Assembly: GCF_030687495.1 (NCBI RefSeq)
Contig: NZ_CP117435.1
Location: 186,001-250,000 of the forward strand
Reading direction: 5' to 3'
Source of the DNA: Pseudomonas sp. FP453
GTDB taxonomy: Bacteria > Pseudomonadota > Gammaproteobacteria > Pseudomonadales > Pseudomonadaceae
Length of the DNA: 64,000 bases
The notes beneath the pieces were generated by a model, which saw only the letters and a program-made list of their open reading frames with translations, was not told the origin of the DNA and searched no databases. Below are positions 42,944 through 51,609 of this stretch, in pieces (the first letter of the stretch is position 1; each line of letters opens with the position of its first letter). The translations under genes and the position numbers were made by a program.

Positions 42944-43870
42944 ATGAGTCTGCATGAAACCTACGGCCAGCCACTGCTGACCTTTCCCGACGCCGATAAA
43001 AGCCCGCTGAGCATCCGCGCCAAGGCGCTGGTGTTTGTCGACCCCCGTTCGCGCCAACTGCGCGAAGACCTCGAAAGCCTCGCGCCGCGCGCCTTGCCCG
43101 TGTTGATTCGCGGCGAGACCGGCAGCGGCAAGGAGCTGTTGGCGCGCCACATTCACCGTGGCAGCGATCGCGGCGGCTTGTTTGTCTCGGTCAACTGCGG
43201 CGCCATCAGCCCGACCTACGCCGACGCGGAGCTGTTCGGTTACGCCGCCGGCAGCCACAGCGGCGCGGCCAGCAGCCGAGCCGGCTGGTTTGGTTCGGCC
43301 AATGGCGGCACCTTGTACCTGGACGAGATCGGCGACTTGCCGCTGCCGATCCAGGTCAAATTGCTCGCCGCCCTGGAAAACCACGAAGTCACCCGCGTCG
43401 GCGCCCATCAGCCGAGCCCGGTGGATGTGCGCCTGGTCGCCGCCACCAGCATCGACCTGGCCCAGGCCGTGGCGGCGGGCAAGTTCCATGAGCGCCTGTT
43501 CCATTACCTGAGCGAAGGCCAGCTGGAGCTGCCGGCGCTGCGCGAGCGGGTCGGCGATATCTTGTCCCTGGCGGAATACTTCCTCGGCATCTACAGCCAG
43601 CGCCTGGACTTGCCGGTGCCACTGATCAGCGACGCTGCCCAGCAGGTGCTGGAACAGCACAGCTGGCCGGGCAATACCCGTGAGCTGGAAAACGTTATTC
43701 ACTTTGCGTTGCTGGTGAGCAGTGGCGACGAGATCTTGCCCGAGCATTTGAATTTGCCGGTGGCGGGCTCGCCGTTAGAGCAGGTCCAGCGGATCTTCAA
43801 CAACGCCAGCGCCGCCGAACGGGAAACCTTACGAAAATTCCTACATGAACAAAATGGAATATCAAAGTGA
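42944..43870 (+). CDS. Atypical sigma-54-activator-like AAA+ regulator
   Basis: 308 residues from ATG 42944 (GGGAG upstream). It has no N-terminal sensor. The AAA+ core is present: Walker A GETGSGKE (57-64), Walker B GGTLYLDEIGD (~121-131) and sensor region WPGNTRELENVI. The sigma-54 contact loop, normally GAFTGA, reads GSHSGA (103-108). After residue ~275 only a short tail remains (RIFNNASAAERETLRKFLHE) with no Fis-type HTH. It precedes an NlpA-type sulfur-transport gene by 120 bp, so it resembles SfnR-type sulfur regulators. Whether it binds DNA or activates sigma-54 is doubtful. Confidence 0.85.
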   Translation: MSLHETYGQPLLTFPDADKSPLSIRAKALVFVDPRSRQLREDLESLAPRALPVLIRGETGSGKELLARHIHRGSDRGGLFVSVNCGAISPTYADAELFGYAAGSHSGAASSRAGWFGSANGGTLYLDEIGDLPLPIQVKLLAALENHEVTRVGAHQPSPVDVRLVAATSIDLAQAVAAGKFHERLFHYLSEGQLELPALRERVGDILSLAEYFLGIYSQRLDLPVPLISDAAQQVLEQHSWPGNTRELENVIHFALLVSSGDEILPEHLNLPVAGSPLEQVQRIFNNASAAERETLRKFLHEQNGISK

Positions 43871-43992
43871 ATAAAAGATATTGTTCGGGAATAAAAAATC
43901 TAGGTATTGTCCGTTTCACGCCGCGATAGCACATCGCTGGCACACCACATGACAAGCGGCCGTCACCGACGCCCCGGAATTAAGGACACTGC

Positions 43993-44775
43993 ATGAAAAA
44001 GGTTCTGTTGTTTACCGCGCTGGCGGCTGCCCTGACTGCAAGCTTCGCCCAAGCCAACGAGAAACTGGTGGTTGCCGCCACGCCGATCCCGCACGCGGAG
44101 ATCCTCGAGCTGATCAAGCCGACCCTGGCCAAAGAAGGCGTGGACCTGCAGATCAAAGTCTTCACCGACTACGTACAACCCAACGTACAAGTGGCGGAGA
44201 AGCGTCTGGACGCGAACTACTTCCAGACCCTGCCATACCTGGAAAACTTCAACAAAGGTAAAGGCACCAACCTGACCACCGTGGTCGGCGTGCACGTTGA
44301 ACCGTTCGGCGCCTACTCGAAGAAGATCAAGAACATCTCCGAGCTGAAAGATGGCGCCACCGTGGCCATCCCGAACGAAGGCTCCAACAGCGGCCGCGCC
44401 CTGTTGCTGCTGCAAAAGGCCGGCGTGATCACCTTGAAAGACCCGAAAAACGCCTTGGCGACGCCGAAAGACATCGCCAGCAACCCGAAGAACCTGAAGT
44501 TCAAAGAGCTGGAATCGGCCCTGCTGCCACGCGTGCTGGACCAGGTTGACCTGGACCTGATCAACACCAACTACGCCCTGGAAGCCGGCCTGAACCCGGC
44601 GAAAGACGCGCTGTTGATCGAAGGCGCTGATTCTCCGTACGTGAACTACCTGGTGGCACGCCCTGACAACAAGGACAGCGATGCGATCCAGAAACTGTCC
44701 AAGGCCCTGACCAGCCCGGAAGTCAAAGCCTTCATCGAGAAAAAATACAGCGGCGCCGTGCTGCCGGCGTTCTGA
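43993..44775 (+). CDS. NlpA/MetQ-family substrate-binding protein
   Basis: 260 residues. A type I signal peptide (cleavage about ASFAQA-NEK, residue 21) replaces the lipobox of classical MetQ. The mature start LVVAATPIPHAEILELIKPT and GHVEPFG-like VGVHVEPFGAYSKKIKN are typical of the family, which binds methionine or related compounds. No permease or ATPase lies adjacent in the same family; the amino-acid importer downstream is of another type. It may share the metIN permease encoded at 57.8-59.6 kb. Confidence 0.9.
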   Translation: MKKVLLFTALAAALTASFAQANEKLVVAATPIPHAEILELIKPTLAKEGVDLQIKVFTDYVQPNVQVAEKRLDANYFQTLPYLENFNKGKGTNLTTVVGVHVEPFGAYSKKIKNISELKDGATVAIPNEGSNSGRALLLLQKAGVITLKDPKNALATPKDIASNPKNLKFKELESALLPRVLDQVDLDLINTNYALEAGLNPAKDALLIEGADSPYVNYLVARPDNKDSDAIQKLSKALTSPEVKAFIEKKYSGAVLPAF

Positions 44776-44803
44776 TGTAAGCCAAAACCCCCTTCAAGGT
44801 TTC

Positions 44804-44838
44804 AACGCCGACGGCTTCTACAGCGTCGGCGTTTTTTA
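44804..44838 (+). terminator. Terminator of the NlpA-family gene
   Basis: AACGCCGACG and CGTCGGCGTT with a 10-base loop, followed by TTTTATT, 28 bp after the stop. Confidence 0.88.
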
Positions 44839-44867
44839 TTGCCTGGAATTTGGAATGCAATCAAACC

Positions 44868-44956
44868 TGTGGGAGCTGGCTTGCCTGCGATAGCGGTCTA
44901 TCAGCCAGCACATCTGTATCTGACACACCGCTATCGCAGGCAAGCCAGCTCCCACA
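44868..44956. repeat. REPIN (AT type)
   Basis: Two inverted CTGGCTTGCCTG-type units with CGATAGCG ends and a ~40 bp loop, between the NlpA-type gene and the amino-acid ABC operon. Confidence 0.9.
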
Positions 44957-45013
44957 GGGGATTTGTGTGGGTTTGCGGCAGTTAGGTTTTTGCGTGATAT
45001 CAATATGCTATTT

Positions 45014-45041
45014 AGGTATTTAAATTTTTGTTTTTATACCT
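45014..45041. promoter_or_regulatory. AT-rich promoter region with dyad before the amino-acid ABC operon
   Basis: AGGTAT and ATACCT are arms of an imperfect dyad in a very AT-rich stretch, ~85 bp upstream of the first permease gene. Similar AT-rich islands precede oscA and the NlpA-type gene, which would fit common control by a sulfur-starvation regulator such as CysB; this is inference. Confidence 0.35.
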
Positions 45042-45123
45042 TTAAAGTCTGCGCTACCCGACGTTACCCACGCCGGATCGAACCGCGCACGCCGCATTAC
45101 CCCTGCGGCGTTTTGGACTGCCG

Positions 45124-45789
45124 ATGACCTTCGATTTCGCCTTTATCCTCACCACCCTGCCGGCGTTTCTGAAAGCCGTGGGGGTGACGCTGCAAGTGGG
45201 CCTGATTGCCATTGCCACCTCGCTGCTGGTGGCGCTGATCAACGCCGCGTTGCTGGTGTTTCGCACGCCGTACCTGTCACGCCTGGTGGCGCTGTACGTG
45301 GAGCTGGCGCGCAACACACCGCTGCTGATCCAACTGTTCTTCGTCTACTTCGCCCTGCCGGCCCTGGGTTTCAATATCTCCGGGTTCTGGGCGGCGATCA
45401 TCACCATGACCTTTCTCGGCGGCGCCTACCTCACCGAAGTGCTGCGCGCCGGTGTGGAAGCGGTGCCGCTGGCGCAGATCGAGTCGGGCAAGTCCATCGG
45501 CCTGTCCGACTGGCAGCTGCTGCGCCATGTGATCCTGCCCCAGGCCGGCATCCTCAGCCTGCCGGCGTTGTTCGCCAATTTCATCTTCCTGCTCAAGGAA
45601 ACCACCGTGGTCTCCGCCGTGGCGGTGCCGGAGATTCTCTACACCACCAAGAGCTACATCGCGCTGTACTACAAGACCTACGAAATGCTCGCCGTGCTGA
45701 CGCTGATCTGCGTGCTGCTGTTCCTGCCGCTGTCGCTGCTGCTCAGCCGCCTGGAAAGGAGGCTCCAGCATGGCCAGTTCGGGTCTTGA
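45124..45789 (+). CDS. Polar amino-acid ABC transporter permease 1
   Basis: 221 residues of the HisM/GlnP type: spans near 18-40 and 55-75, the coupling loop ESGKSIGLSDWQLLRHVILP, and the conserved VELARNTPLLIQLFFVYFAL. Overlaps the second permease gene by 20 bp. First gene of a four-gene importer operon. Confidence 0.93.
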   Translation: MTFDFAFILTTLPAFLKAVGVTLQVGLIAIATSLLVALINAALLVFRTPYLSRLVALYVELARNTPLLIQLFFVYFALPALGFNISGFWAAIITMTFLGGAYLTEVLRAGVEAVPLAQIESGKSIGLSDWQLLRHVILPQAGILSLPALFANFIFLLKETTVVSAVAVPEILYTTKSYIALYYKTYEMLAVLTLICVLLFLPLSLLLSRLERRLQHGQFGS

Positions 45790-46429
45790 GTTGTTGTGGG
45801 TGTCGTTGCCGCAACTGGGCAAGGGCGCTGCGCAAACCCTGTCGATTTCCTTCTTGAGCATCGCCTTCAGCACCGTCGGTGGCGTGTTGTACGGCGTATT
45901 GCGCACCTTGAATAACAAGGTGATCAACGCGGTGTTGCGGGTGTACCTGGAGCTGTTCCGCGCGATCCCGGTGCTGGTGTGGTTGTACCTGCTGTTTTTC
46001 GGCCTGCCGATTTTCTTCGGCCTGAGCATTCCGAGCTTCTGGTGCGCGGTGCTGGTGCTGTCGCTGTGGGGCGCCAGTGAAGTCGGCGAAGTGGTGCGCG
46101 GCGCGTTGCATTCGCTGCCCCGGGGCCAGCGTGAAGCGGGCTTGTCGATTGGCCTGTCCGATCCGCAGCTGTACGGCTACGTGCTGCTGCCCCAGGCGCT
46201 CAAGCGCATGACGCCGCCGACCATCAACGTCTACACGCGGATCATCAAGACCAGCTCCCTGGCGGTGCTGATCGGCGTGGTGGATGTGATCAAGGTCGGC
46301 CAGCAAATCATCGAACGCACCTACGAATCCGTGTTGATTTACGGCGTGCTGTTCCTGTTTTTCTTCTTTATCTGCTACCCGTTGTCGGCCGCCTCCAAGG
46401 TGCTGGAACGGCGCTGGGCCCAAGCATGA
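45770..46429 (+). CDS. Polar amino-acid ABC transporter permease 2
   Basis: 219 residues of the same family as its neighbour (YLELFRAIPVLVWLYLLFFG, coupling loop REAGLSIGLSDPQLYGYVLL). The two would form a heterodimeric channel. It overlaps the ATPase gene by 4 bp. Confidence 0.93.
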   Translation: MASSGLELLWVSLPQLGKGAAQTLSISFLSIAFSTVGGVLYGVLRTLNNKVINAVLRVYLELFRAIPVLVWLYLLFFGLPIFFGLSIPSFWCAVLVLSLWGASEVGEVVRGALHSLPRGQREAGLSIGLSDPQLYGYVLLPQALKRMTPPTINVYTRIIKTSSLAVLIGVVDVIKVGQQIIERTYESVLIYGVLFLFFFFICYPLSAASKVLERRWAQA

Positions 46430-47202
46430 GCGCATTGATCGAGTTTCAGGGTTTCAACAAATATTTCGGCGAAGCGCAGGTGCTCAAGGGCATCGACCTG
46501 AGTGTGCAAAGCGGCGAAGTGGTGGTGATCCTCGGCCCCAGCGGCTGTGGCAAAAGCACCTTGCTGCGCTGCCTGAATGGGCTGGAAGTCGCCCACAGCG
46601 GCAGCCTGCGTTTTGCCGGAAACGAGCTGTTGGACAAAAAAACCGACTGGCGCCAAGTGCGCCAGGACATCGGCATGGTGTTCCAGAGCTATCACCTGTT
46701 CCCGCACATGAGCGTGCTCGACAACATCCTGCTCGGCCCGCTGAAAGTGCAAAAACGCGAACCCCGCGAAGCCCGCGAGCAAGCCGAAAAACTCCTGGAG
46801 CGCGTGGGCCTGGCCGACAAGCGCGACGCCTTCCCGCGCCAGCTTTCGGGCGGCCAGCAGCAACGCATCGCCATCGTCCGTTCGCTGTGCATGAACCCGC
46901 AGGTCATGCTGTTTGACGAAGTCACCGCCGCCCTCGACCCGGAAATGGTCAAGGAAGTGCTGGAAGTGATCCAGGGCCTGGCCCGCGATGGCATGACCCT
47001 GCTGATCGTCACCCACGAAATGGCCTTCGCCCGCGCCGTCGCCGACCGCGTGGTGTTTATGGAGGCCGGTCGCATCCTCGAACACAACACCCCCGAGGCA
47101 TTCTTTACGAACCCGCAGACCGCACGCGCGCAGCAGTTCCTGGAGAAGTTCTCCTTTGTTTCAACACTGCCCAAAAAGACCAAGGAACTGGAGCTGACAT
47201 GA
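46426..47202 (+). CDS. Amino-acid ABC transporter ATP-binding protein
   Basis: 258 residues. Walker A GPSGCGKST (~38), Q-loop MVFQSYHLFPHMSVLDN, signature LSGGQQQR (~138), Walker B VMLFDEVTAALD, switch THEMAFARAV. GlnQ-type. Overlaps the next gene by 4 bp, so the four genes are coupled. Confidence 0.95.
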   Translation: MSALIEFQGFNKYFGEAQVLKGIDLSVQSGEVVVILGPSGCGKSTLLRCLNGLEVAHSGSLRFAGNELLDKKTDWRQVRQDIGMVFQSYHLFPHMSVLDNILLGPLKVQKREPREAREQAEKLLERVGLADKRDAFPRQLSGGQQQRIAIVRSLCMNPQVMLFDEVTAALDPEMVKEVLEVIQGLARDGMTLLIVTHEMAFARAVADRVVFMEAGRILEHNTPEAFFTNPQTARAQQFLEKFSFVSTLPKKTKELELT

Positions 47203-48053
47203 AAAAACTACTGCTGCCACTGTTTGCCGTCGCCCTGCTGGCCGGCTGCGATAAAAAGGCCGAAGAGCCTGCCAAACCTGTCGCCGCTGCCGCGAGCTAC
47301 ATCGACAAGATCAAGGCCCGCGACAAGCTGATCGTCGGCGTATTCACCGACAAGCCGCCGTTCGGCTTTGTGAACGAAGCCGGGCGCTACGTCGGCTTTG
47401 ATACCGACATCGGCCGCCAATTCGCCAAGGATCTGCTGGGCGATGAAAACAAAGTCGAATTCGTCGCGGTCGAGCCGGCCAGCCGTATTCCGTTCCTGCA
47501 AAGCGACAAGGTCGACCTGATCCTCGCCAACATGACCGTGACGCCGGAACGCAAGGAAGCGGTGGACTTCACCAACCCCAACCTGAAAGTCGCGGTGCAG
47601 GCCCTAGTGCCCAACGACAGCGTGGTGAAAAGCCTGGATGACCTGGCGACCCGCACCACCATCGTCACCACCGGCACCACCGCCGATATCTGGCTGACCA
47701 AAAACCACCCGGACTGGAAACTGCTCAAGTTCGAGAAAAACTCCGAATCGCTGCAAGCGCTGTCGGCGGGCCGTGGTGATGCGTATGCGCAAGACAACCT
47801 GGTGCTGTTCAGCTGGGCCAAGCAGAACCCGGGCTACCGCGTGCTGGAAGAGAAACTCGGTGATGAAGCACCGATTGCGCCAGCGGTGAAGAAGGGCAAC
47901 ATCGAACTGCGCGACTGGGTGAACGCCGAGCTGGCGAAGTTGGGTGAGCAGAAATTTTTGCTCAAGCTGTATGACCAATATGTGCGTAAAGAGCTGAGCG
48001 ATGACACCAAGCCTGAAAGCGTGATTGTTGAAGGCGGTAAGTGGCAGGGCTGA
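47199..48053 (+). CDS. Amino-acid-binding lipoprotein of the ABC importer
   Basis: 284 residues. Lipoprotein signal with lipobox LAGC (Cys17), then a type II periplasmic-binding fold starting IKARDKLIVGVFTDKPPFGF, with NMTVTPERKEAVDFTNPN. Sequence fits binders of small polar amino acids, possibly cystine/cysteine given the sulfur context; the ligand is not certain. Last gene of the operon. Confidence 0.9.
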   Translation: MKKLLLPLFAVALLAGCDKKAEEPAKPVAAAASYIDKIKARDKLIVGVFTDKPPFGFVNEAGRYVGFDTDIGRQFAKDLLGDENKVEFVAVEPASRIPFLQSDKVDLILANMTVTPERKEAVDFTNPNLKVAVQALVPNDSVVKSLDDLATRTTIVTTGTTADIWLTKNHPDWKLLKFEKNSESLQALSAGRGDAYAQDNLVLFSWAKQNPGYRVLEEKLGDEAPIAPAVKKGNIELRDWVNAELAKLGEQKFLLKLYDQYVRKELSDDTKPESVIVEGGKWQG

Positions 48054-48081
48054 TCCCTGGCTTGTGTGGTGAATGATCTAC

Positions 48082-48160
48082 CGCTATCGCAGGCAAGCCA
48101 GCTCCCACATTTGAAGGTATTCACAGTTCAAAATGTGGGAGCGGGCTTGCCCGCGATGAG
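48082..48160. repeat. Mixed-type REP pair
   Basis: The left unit is of the CTGGCTTGCCTG variant (read on the minus strand) and the right unit of the GCGGGCTTGCCCG variant, in tail-to-tail order. It lies between the convergent importer and ATPase genes. Confidence 0.8.
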
Positions 48161-48177
48161 GCCCTCCCAGTCACCGC

Positions 48178-49344
48178 CTATTCCGGCCAATGCCACGCCG
48201 GCGCATCCAGAATCCCTTGCCCCACAATCCGCGTCTCCCCCAGCACCTTCTCCAGCACAATCGAATTGCACCCTGCATCCTGCTGCAACGCCGCAATCAA
48301 CCGGCTGGCATGGGACACCACCCACACCTGGCACTGCCGCGACGCCTGGACAATCAAGCGCGCCAACGCCGGCAGCAGGTCCGGATGCAGACTGGTTTCC
48401 GGCTCGTTCAGCACCATCATGGTCGGCGGCCGCGGCGTCAGCAGCGCCGCGATCAGCAGCAGATAACGCAAGGTGCCGTCGGACAACTCCGCCGCCGACA
48501 GCGGCCGCAGCAAGCCTTCCTGGTAAAACTCGATTGCAAAGCGTCCACCCTGTAACGGCTGGATATTCAGGCGTGCGCCGGGAAACGCGTCGCTGACCGC
48601 GCGCTGCAATGCCTCGGGGTCGCCGATTTCGCGGATGGTCTGCAACGCCGCCGCCAGGTCGCGCCCGTCGTGGTGCAGCACCGGCGTGCGCGTGCCCAGT
48701 TGCGGCTGGCGCACGGGGGCGTCCACGTCGCTGCGAAAGTGATCATAAAAGCGCCAGCCACGAATGCTTTCGCGCAACAACAACACCTCCGGCGAGCCGC
48801 GCAGGCTGCCGACCTGGTCGAACAGGCTGTGGTAATTCGGCGTGTGCTGCGCCAGCACATCCCAGGCGCGGCCGTCGCGGGCGCGCACCATCGGCCCGGA
48901 GCGCTGCACCAGCAGGCTGGCCGGGCGGTAGATATGGCCGGCCCAGATGCATTCTTTTTTCACCTCCGGGTCGAGGGCGAAAAACGACTCGCTGGGTTCG
49001 GGCAGTCCCAGGGAAATGGCGTAGCTGAAATCCTCCCCGGCAAAGCCCAGGCGCAGGCGCTTGACGCCTTGGCGCACGGTGGACTCAATCGGCACCTCGC
49101 CCTTGTGCATGCGGCGGCTGATGGTTTCCGGGCCGGCCCAGAAGGTCGAATCCAGCCCGCCCTCACGGGCCAGCGCATTGATCACTCCACCCTGGGCGGT
49201 TTCCGCCAGCAGGCGCAGGGCGCGGTACAGGTTGGATTTACCGCTGCCATTGGGGCCCGTCACCAGGTTCAGCCGGTCCAGGGGCACTACCAATTTGTTG
49301 ATCGAGCGGTAATTGGCCACCGCGAGGGTCTTGAGCATGGGCAT
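48178..49344 (-). CDS. RecF/OLD-like AAA ATPase (AAA_21 type)
   Basis: 388 residues. N-terminal LAVANYRSINKLVVPLDRLN with Walker A TGPNGSGKSNLYRAL (~29-43), signature-like ELSDGTLRYLLLIAALL (~300), Walker B TMMVLNEPETSLHPDLLPAL and a final VWVVSHASRLIAAL. It lacks a Toprim nuclease domain and no nuclease gene is adjacent. This single-gene form is common in pseudomonad chromosomes; its role is unknown. Start at 49344 or the ATG at 49338. Confidence 0.88.
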   Translation of the reverse strand: MPMLKTLAVANYRSINKLVVPLDRLNLVTGPNGSGKSNLYRALRLLAETAQGGVINALAREGGLDSTFWAGPETISRRMHKGEVPIESTVRQGVKRLRLGFAGEDFSYAISLGLPEPSESFFALDPEVKKECIWAGHIYRPASLLVQRSGPMVRARDGRAWDVLAQHTPNYHSLFDQVGSLRGSPEVLLLRESIRGWRFYDHFRSDVDAPVRQPQLGTRTPVLHHDGRDLAAALQTIREIGDPEALQRAVSDAFPGARLNIQPLQGGRFAIEFYQEGLLRPLSAAELSDGTLRYLLLIAALLTPRPPTMMVLNEPETSLHPDLLPALARLIVQASRQCQVWVVSHASRLIAALQQDAGCNSIVLEKVLGETRIVGQGILDAPAWHWPE

Positions 49345-49459
49345 TCAATCGGTGTGGGAACCCTCGGAGTATGGGAGCCTGCATGCAGATAAGGAACCCT
49401 GAACTAAGCTCACAGTCGCATACACACTTGGTATATCGCATCGCGCAAAAGGAGCCTGC

Positions 49460-50542
49460 ATGGGCGGTCGTATTTCCACCTGTATTTTCGGACTTGGCCT
49501 ACTGGCGCTGCTCAGCGGTTGTGGCCAGGAAAAGGCCGAGCCCAAGCAGCATTCCCGGGTCTTTGTACAGACCGTGCAACCGGCGGATTTCGCCGCGGCG
49601 GTCACCCTCACTGGCGATATCCAGGCCCGCGTGCAAACCGACCTGTCGTTCCGCGTGGGTGGCAAGATCATCCAGCGCATGGTCGATGTGGGTGATCGCG
49701 TGACGGCCAAGCAAGTGCTGGCCAAGCTCGATCCCAAGGATTTGCAGACCAACGTCGATTCCGCCCAGGCCCAGGTCGTGGCCGAACAGGCACGGGTCAA
49801 GCAAACGGCGGCGGCCTTTGTGCGCCAGGAAAAACTCCTGCCCAAGGGCTACACCAGCCGCAGCGAATACGACGCCGCCCAGGCGGCCTTGCGCAGCAGC
49901 CAAAGCGCCCTGGCCGCTGCCCAGGCGCAGTTGGCCAACGCCCGCGAACAACTCGGCTACACCGCGCTGATCGCCGACGCCCCCGGTGTGATCACCGCGC
50001 GCCAGGCCGAAGTCGGCCAGGTGGTGCAGGCCACCGTGCCGATCTTCAGCCTGGCCCAGGATGGCGAACGCGATGCGGTGTTCAACGTCTACGAGTCGCT
50101 GCTGGTGGAGCCGCCGCCCGACGCGCCGATTACCGTGAGCCTGTTGGATAACCCCAGCATCAAGGCCCAAGGCAAGGTCCGCGAAGTCACCCCGGCCGTG
50201 GCCGCCAACACCGGCACCGTGCAGGTGAAGATTGCCCTGGAGGCGTTGCCCAAGGGCATGCGACTGGGCTCGGTGGTCAGCGCCACCGCCAATGGCCCGG
50301 CCAAGCCGAGCGTCGAACTGCCCTGGTCGGCCCTGACCAAAGACCTCAACGAGCCCGCCGTGTGGTTGATCGACGGCGACGGCAAGGCGCAGTTGCACAC
50401 GGTCAGCGTGGCGCGTTACCTCACCGGCAAAGTCATCATCAGCGACGGCCTCAAGGGCGGCGAAAAGGTCGTGGTGGCCGGTGGGCAATTGCTCCACCCC
50501 GGCATGCTGGTCGAGATTGCCCAACAAGGAGCCCAGCCATGA
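49460..50542 (+). CDS. triA: RND efflux periplasmic adaptor, first of two
   Basis: 360 residues. Lipobox LLSGC (Cys21); after it the membrane-fusion-protein order: beta-barrel/lipoyl halves around a coiled-coil hairpin (LRSSQSALAAAQAQLANARE). The operon encodes two adaptors and one RND pump, the arrangement of TriABC of P. aeruginosa (triclosan efflux), so the name is given by homology of layout. Its stop overlaps the second adaptor start (ATGA). Confidence 0.85.
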   Translation: MGGRISTCIFGLGLLALLSGCGQEKAEPKQHSRVFVQTVQPADFAAAVTLTGDIQARVQTDLSFRVGGKIIQRMVDVGDRVTAKQVLAKLDPKDLQTNVDSAQAQVVAEQARVKQTAAAFVRQEKLLPKGYTSRSEYDAAQAALRSSQSALAAAQAQLANAREQLGYTALIADAPGVITARQAEVGQVVQATVPIFSLAQDGERDAVFNVYESLLVEPPPDAPITVSLLDNPSIKAQGKVREVTPAVAANTGTVQVKIALEALPKGMRLGSVVSATANGPAKPSVELPWSALTKDLNEPAVWLIDGDGKAQLHTVSVARYLTGKVIISDGLKGGEKVVVAGGQLLHPGMLVEIAQQGAQP

Positions 50543-51609
50543 AGCACCTGACGGCTTTGCTCACGGCCAGCCTGTTGCTCGCGGCGTGCTCCAAGGAAGA
50601 GGCGCCGCCCGAACAGGTGCGCCCGGTGTTGTCGATGGAAGTGAAAGCCGAGGACCAGGCCAACCTCGGCCGCTTCGCCGGTACGATCCAGGCGCGCTAT
50701 GAAAGCAACCTGGGGTTCCGCGTGCCCGGGCGCATCGCCCGGCGTGCCGTGGATGTGGGCGCCGAAGTGGAGCAGGGCGCCTTGCTCGCGGTGCTCGACC
50801 CCACCGACCAGCAAAACCAGCTGCGCGCGGCCCAGGGTGACCTGGCCAAGGTGCAGGCGCAATTTATCAACGCCCAGGCCAACGCACGCCGCCAGCAGGA
50901 ACTGTTCAACCGTGGCGTCGGTGCCCAGGCTCAGTTGGATGTGGCCCAGACCGACCTGAAAACCACCCAGGCCTCCCTGGATCAGGCACAGGCGGCGGTC
51001 AACCAGGCCAAGGACCAGCTCAACTACGCCGAGCTGCGCACCGACCACGCCGGCATCGTCACCGCCTGGAATGCCGAAGCCGGCCAGGTGGTCAGCGCCG
51101 GCCAGCAAGTGGTGACCCTGGCTCGCCCGGACATCAAGGAAGCGGTAATCGACCTGCCGGCCGGCCTCGCCGAACGGCTGCCGCCTGACGTGGTGTTCCT
51201 GGTCGCCGGGCAGCTCGACCCGAGCGTGCACACCACCGCCATCGTGCGCGAGATCGAACCCCAGGCGCAAAGCGCCACGCGCACCCGTCGCGCGCGCCTG
51301 ACCCTGGCCGAGACGCCGCCCGCCTTCCGCCTGGGCACGGCGATCAGCGTGACCTTGAGCACCGCCATCGCGCCACGCATCGAAGTGCCGCTGAGCGCGT
51401 TGCAGGAGGTCGATGGCATGACCCGCATCTGGCTGCTCGACACCCAAAGCCGCACCGTGCAACCGCGTGACATCACCGTCATCCGCCGTGACGCCGGCAG
51501 CGCCGTGCTCAATGGCGGCGTCAAACCCGGCGAGCGCATCGTCACCGCCGGCGTGAACAGCCTGAAACCCGGGCAGACAGTCAAAATCGACGAGGACAGC
51601 CCGCGATGA
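50539..51609 (+). CDS. triB: RND efflux periplasmic adaptor, second of two
   Basis: 356 residues from ATG 50539 (AAGGAG upstream), not the longer open frame. Lipobox LLAAC (Cys17), lipoyl/hairpin region (LDVAQTDLKTTQASLDQAQA) and a beta-barrel with RIWLLDTQSRTVQPRDI. A paralogue of the upstream adaptor; TriABC needs both. Overlaps the pump gene by 4 bp. Confidence 0.85.
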   Translation: MKHLTALLTASLLLAACSKEEAPPEQVRPVLSMEVKAEDQANLGRFAGTIQARYESNLGFRVPGRIARRAVDVGAEVEQGALLAVLDPTDQQNQLRAAQGDLAKVQAQFINAQANARRQQELFNRGVGAQAQLDVAQTDLKTTQASLDQAQAAVNQAKDQLNYAELRTDHAGIVTAWNAEAGQVVSAGQQVVTLARPDIKEAVIDLPAGLAERLPPDVVFLVAGQLDPSVHTTAIVREIEPQAQSATRTRRARLTLAETPPAFRLGTAISVTLSTAIAPRIEVPLSALQEVDGMTRIWLLDTQSRTVQPRDITVIRRDAGSAVLNGGVKPGERIVTAGVNSLKPGQTVKIDEDSPR

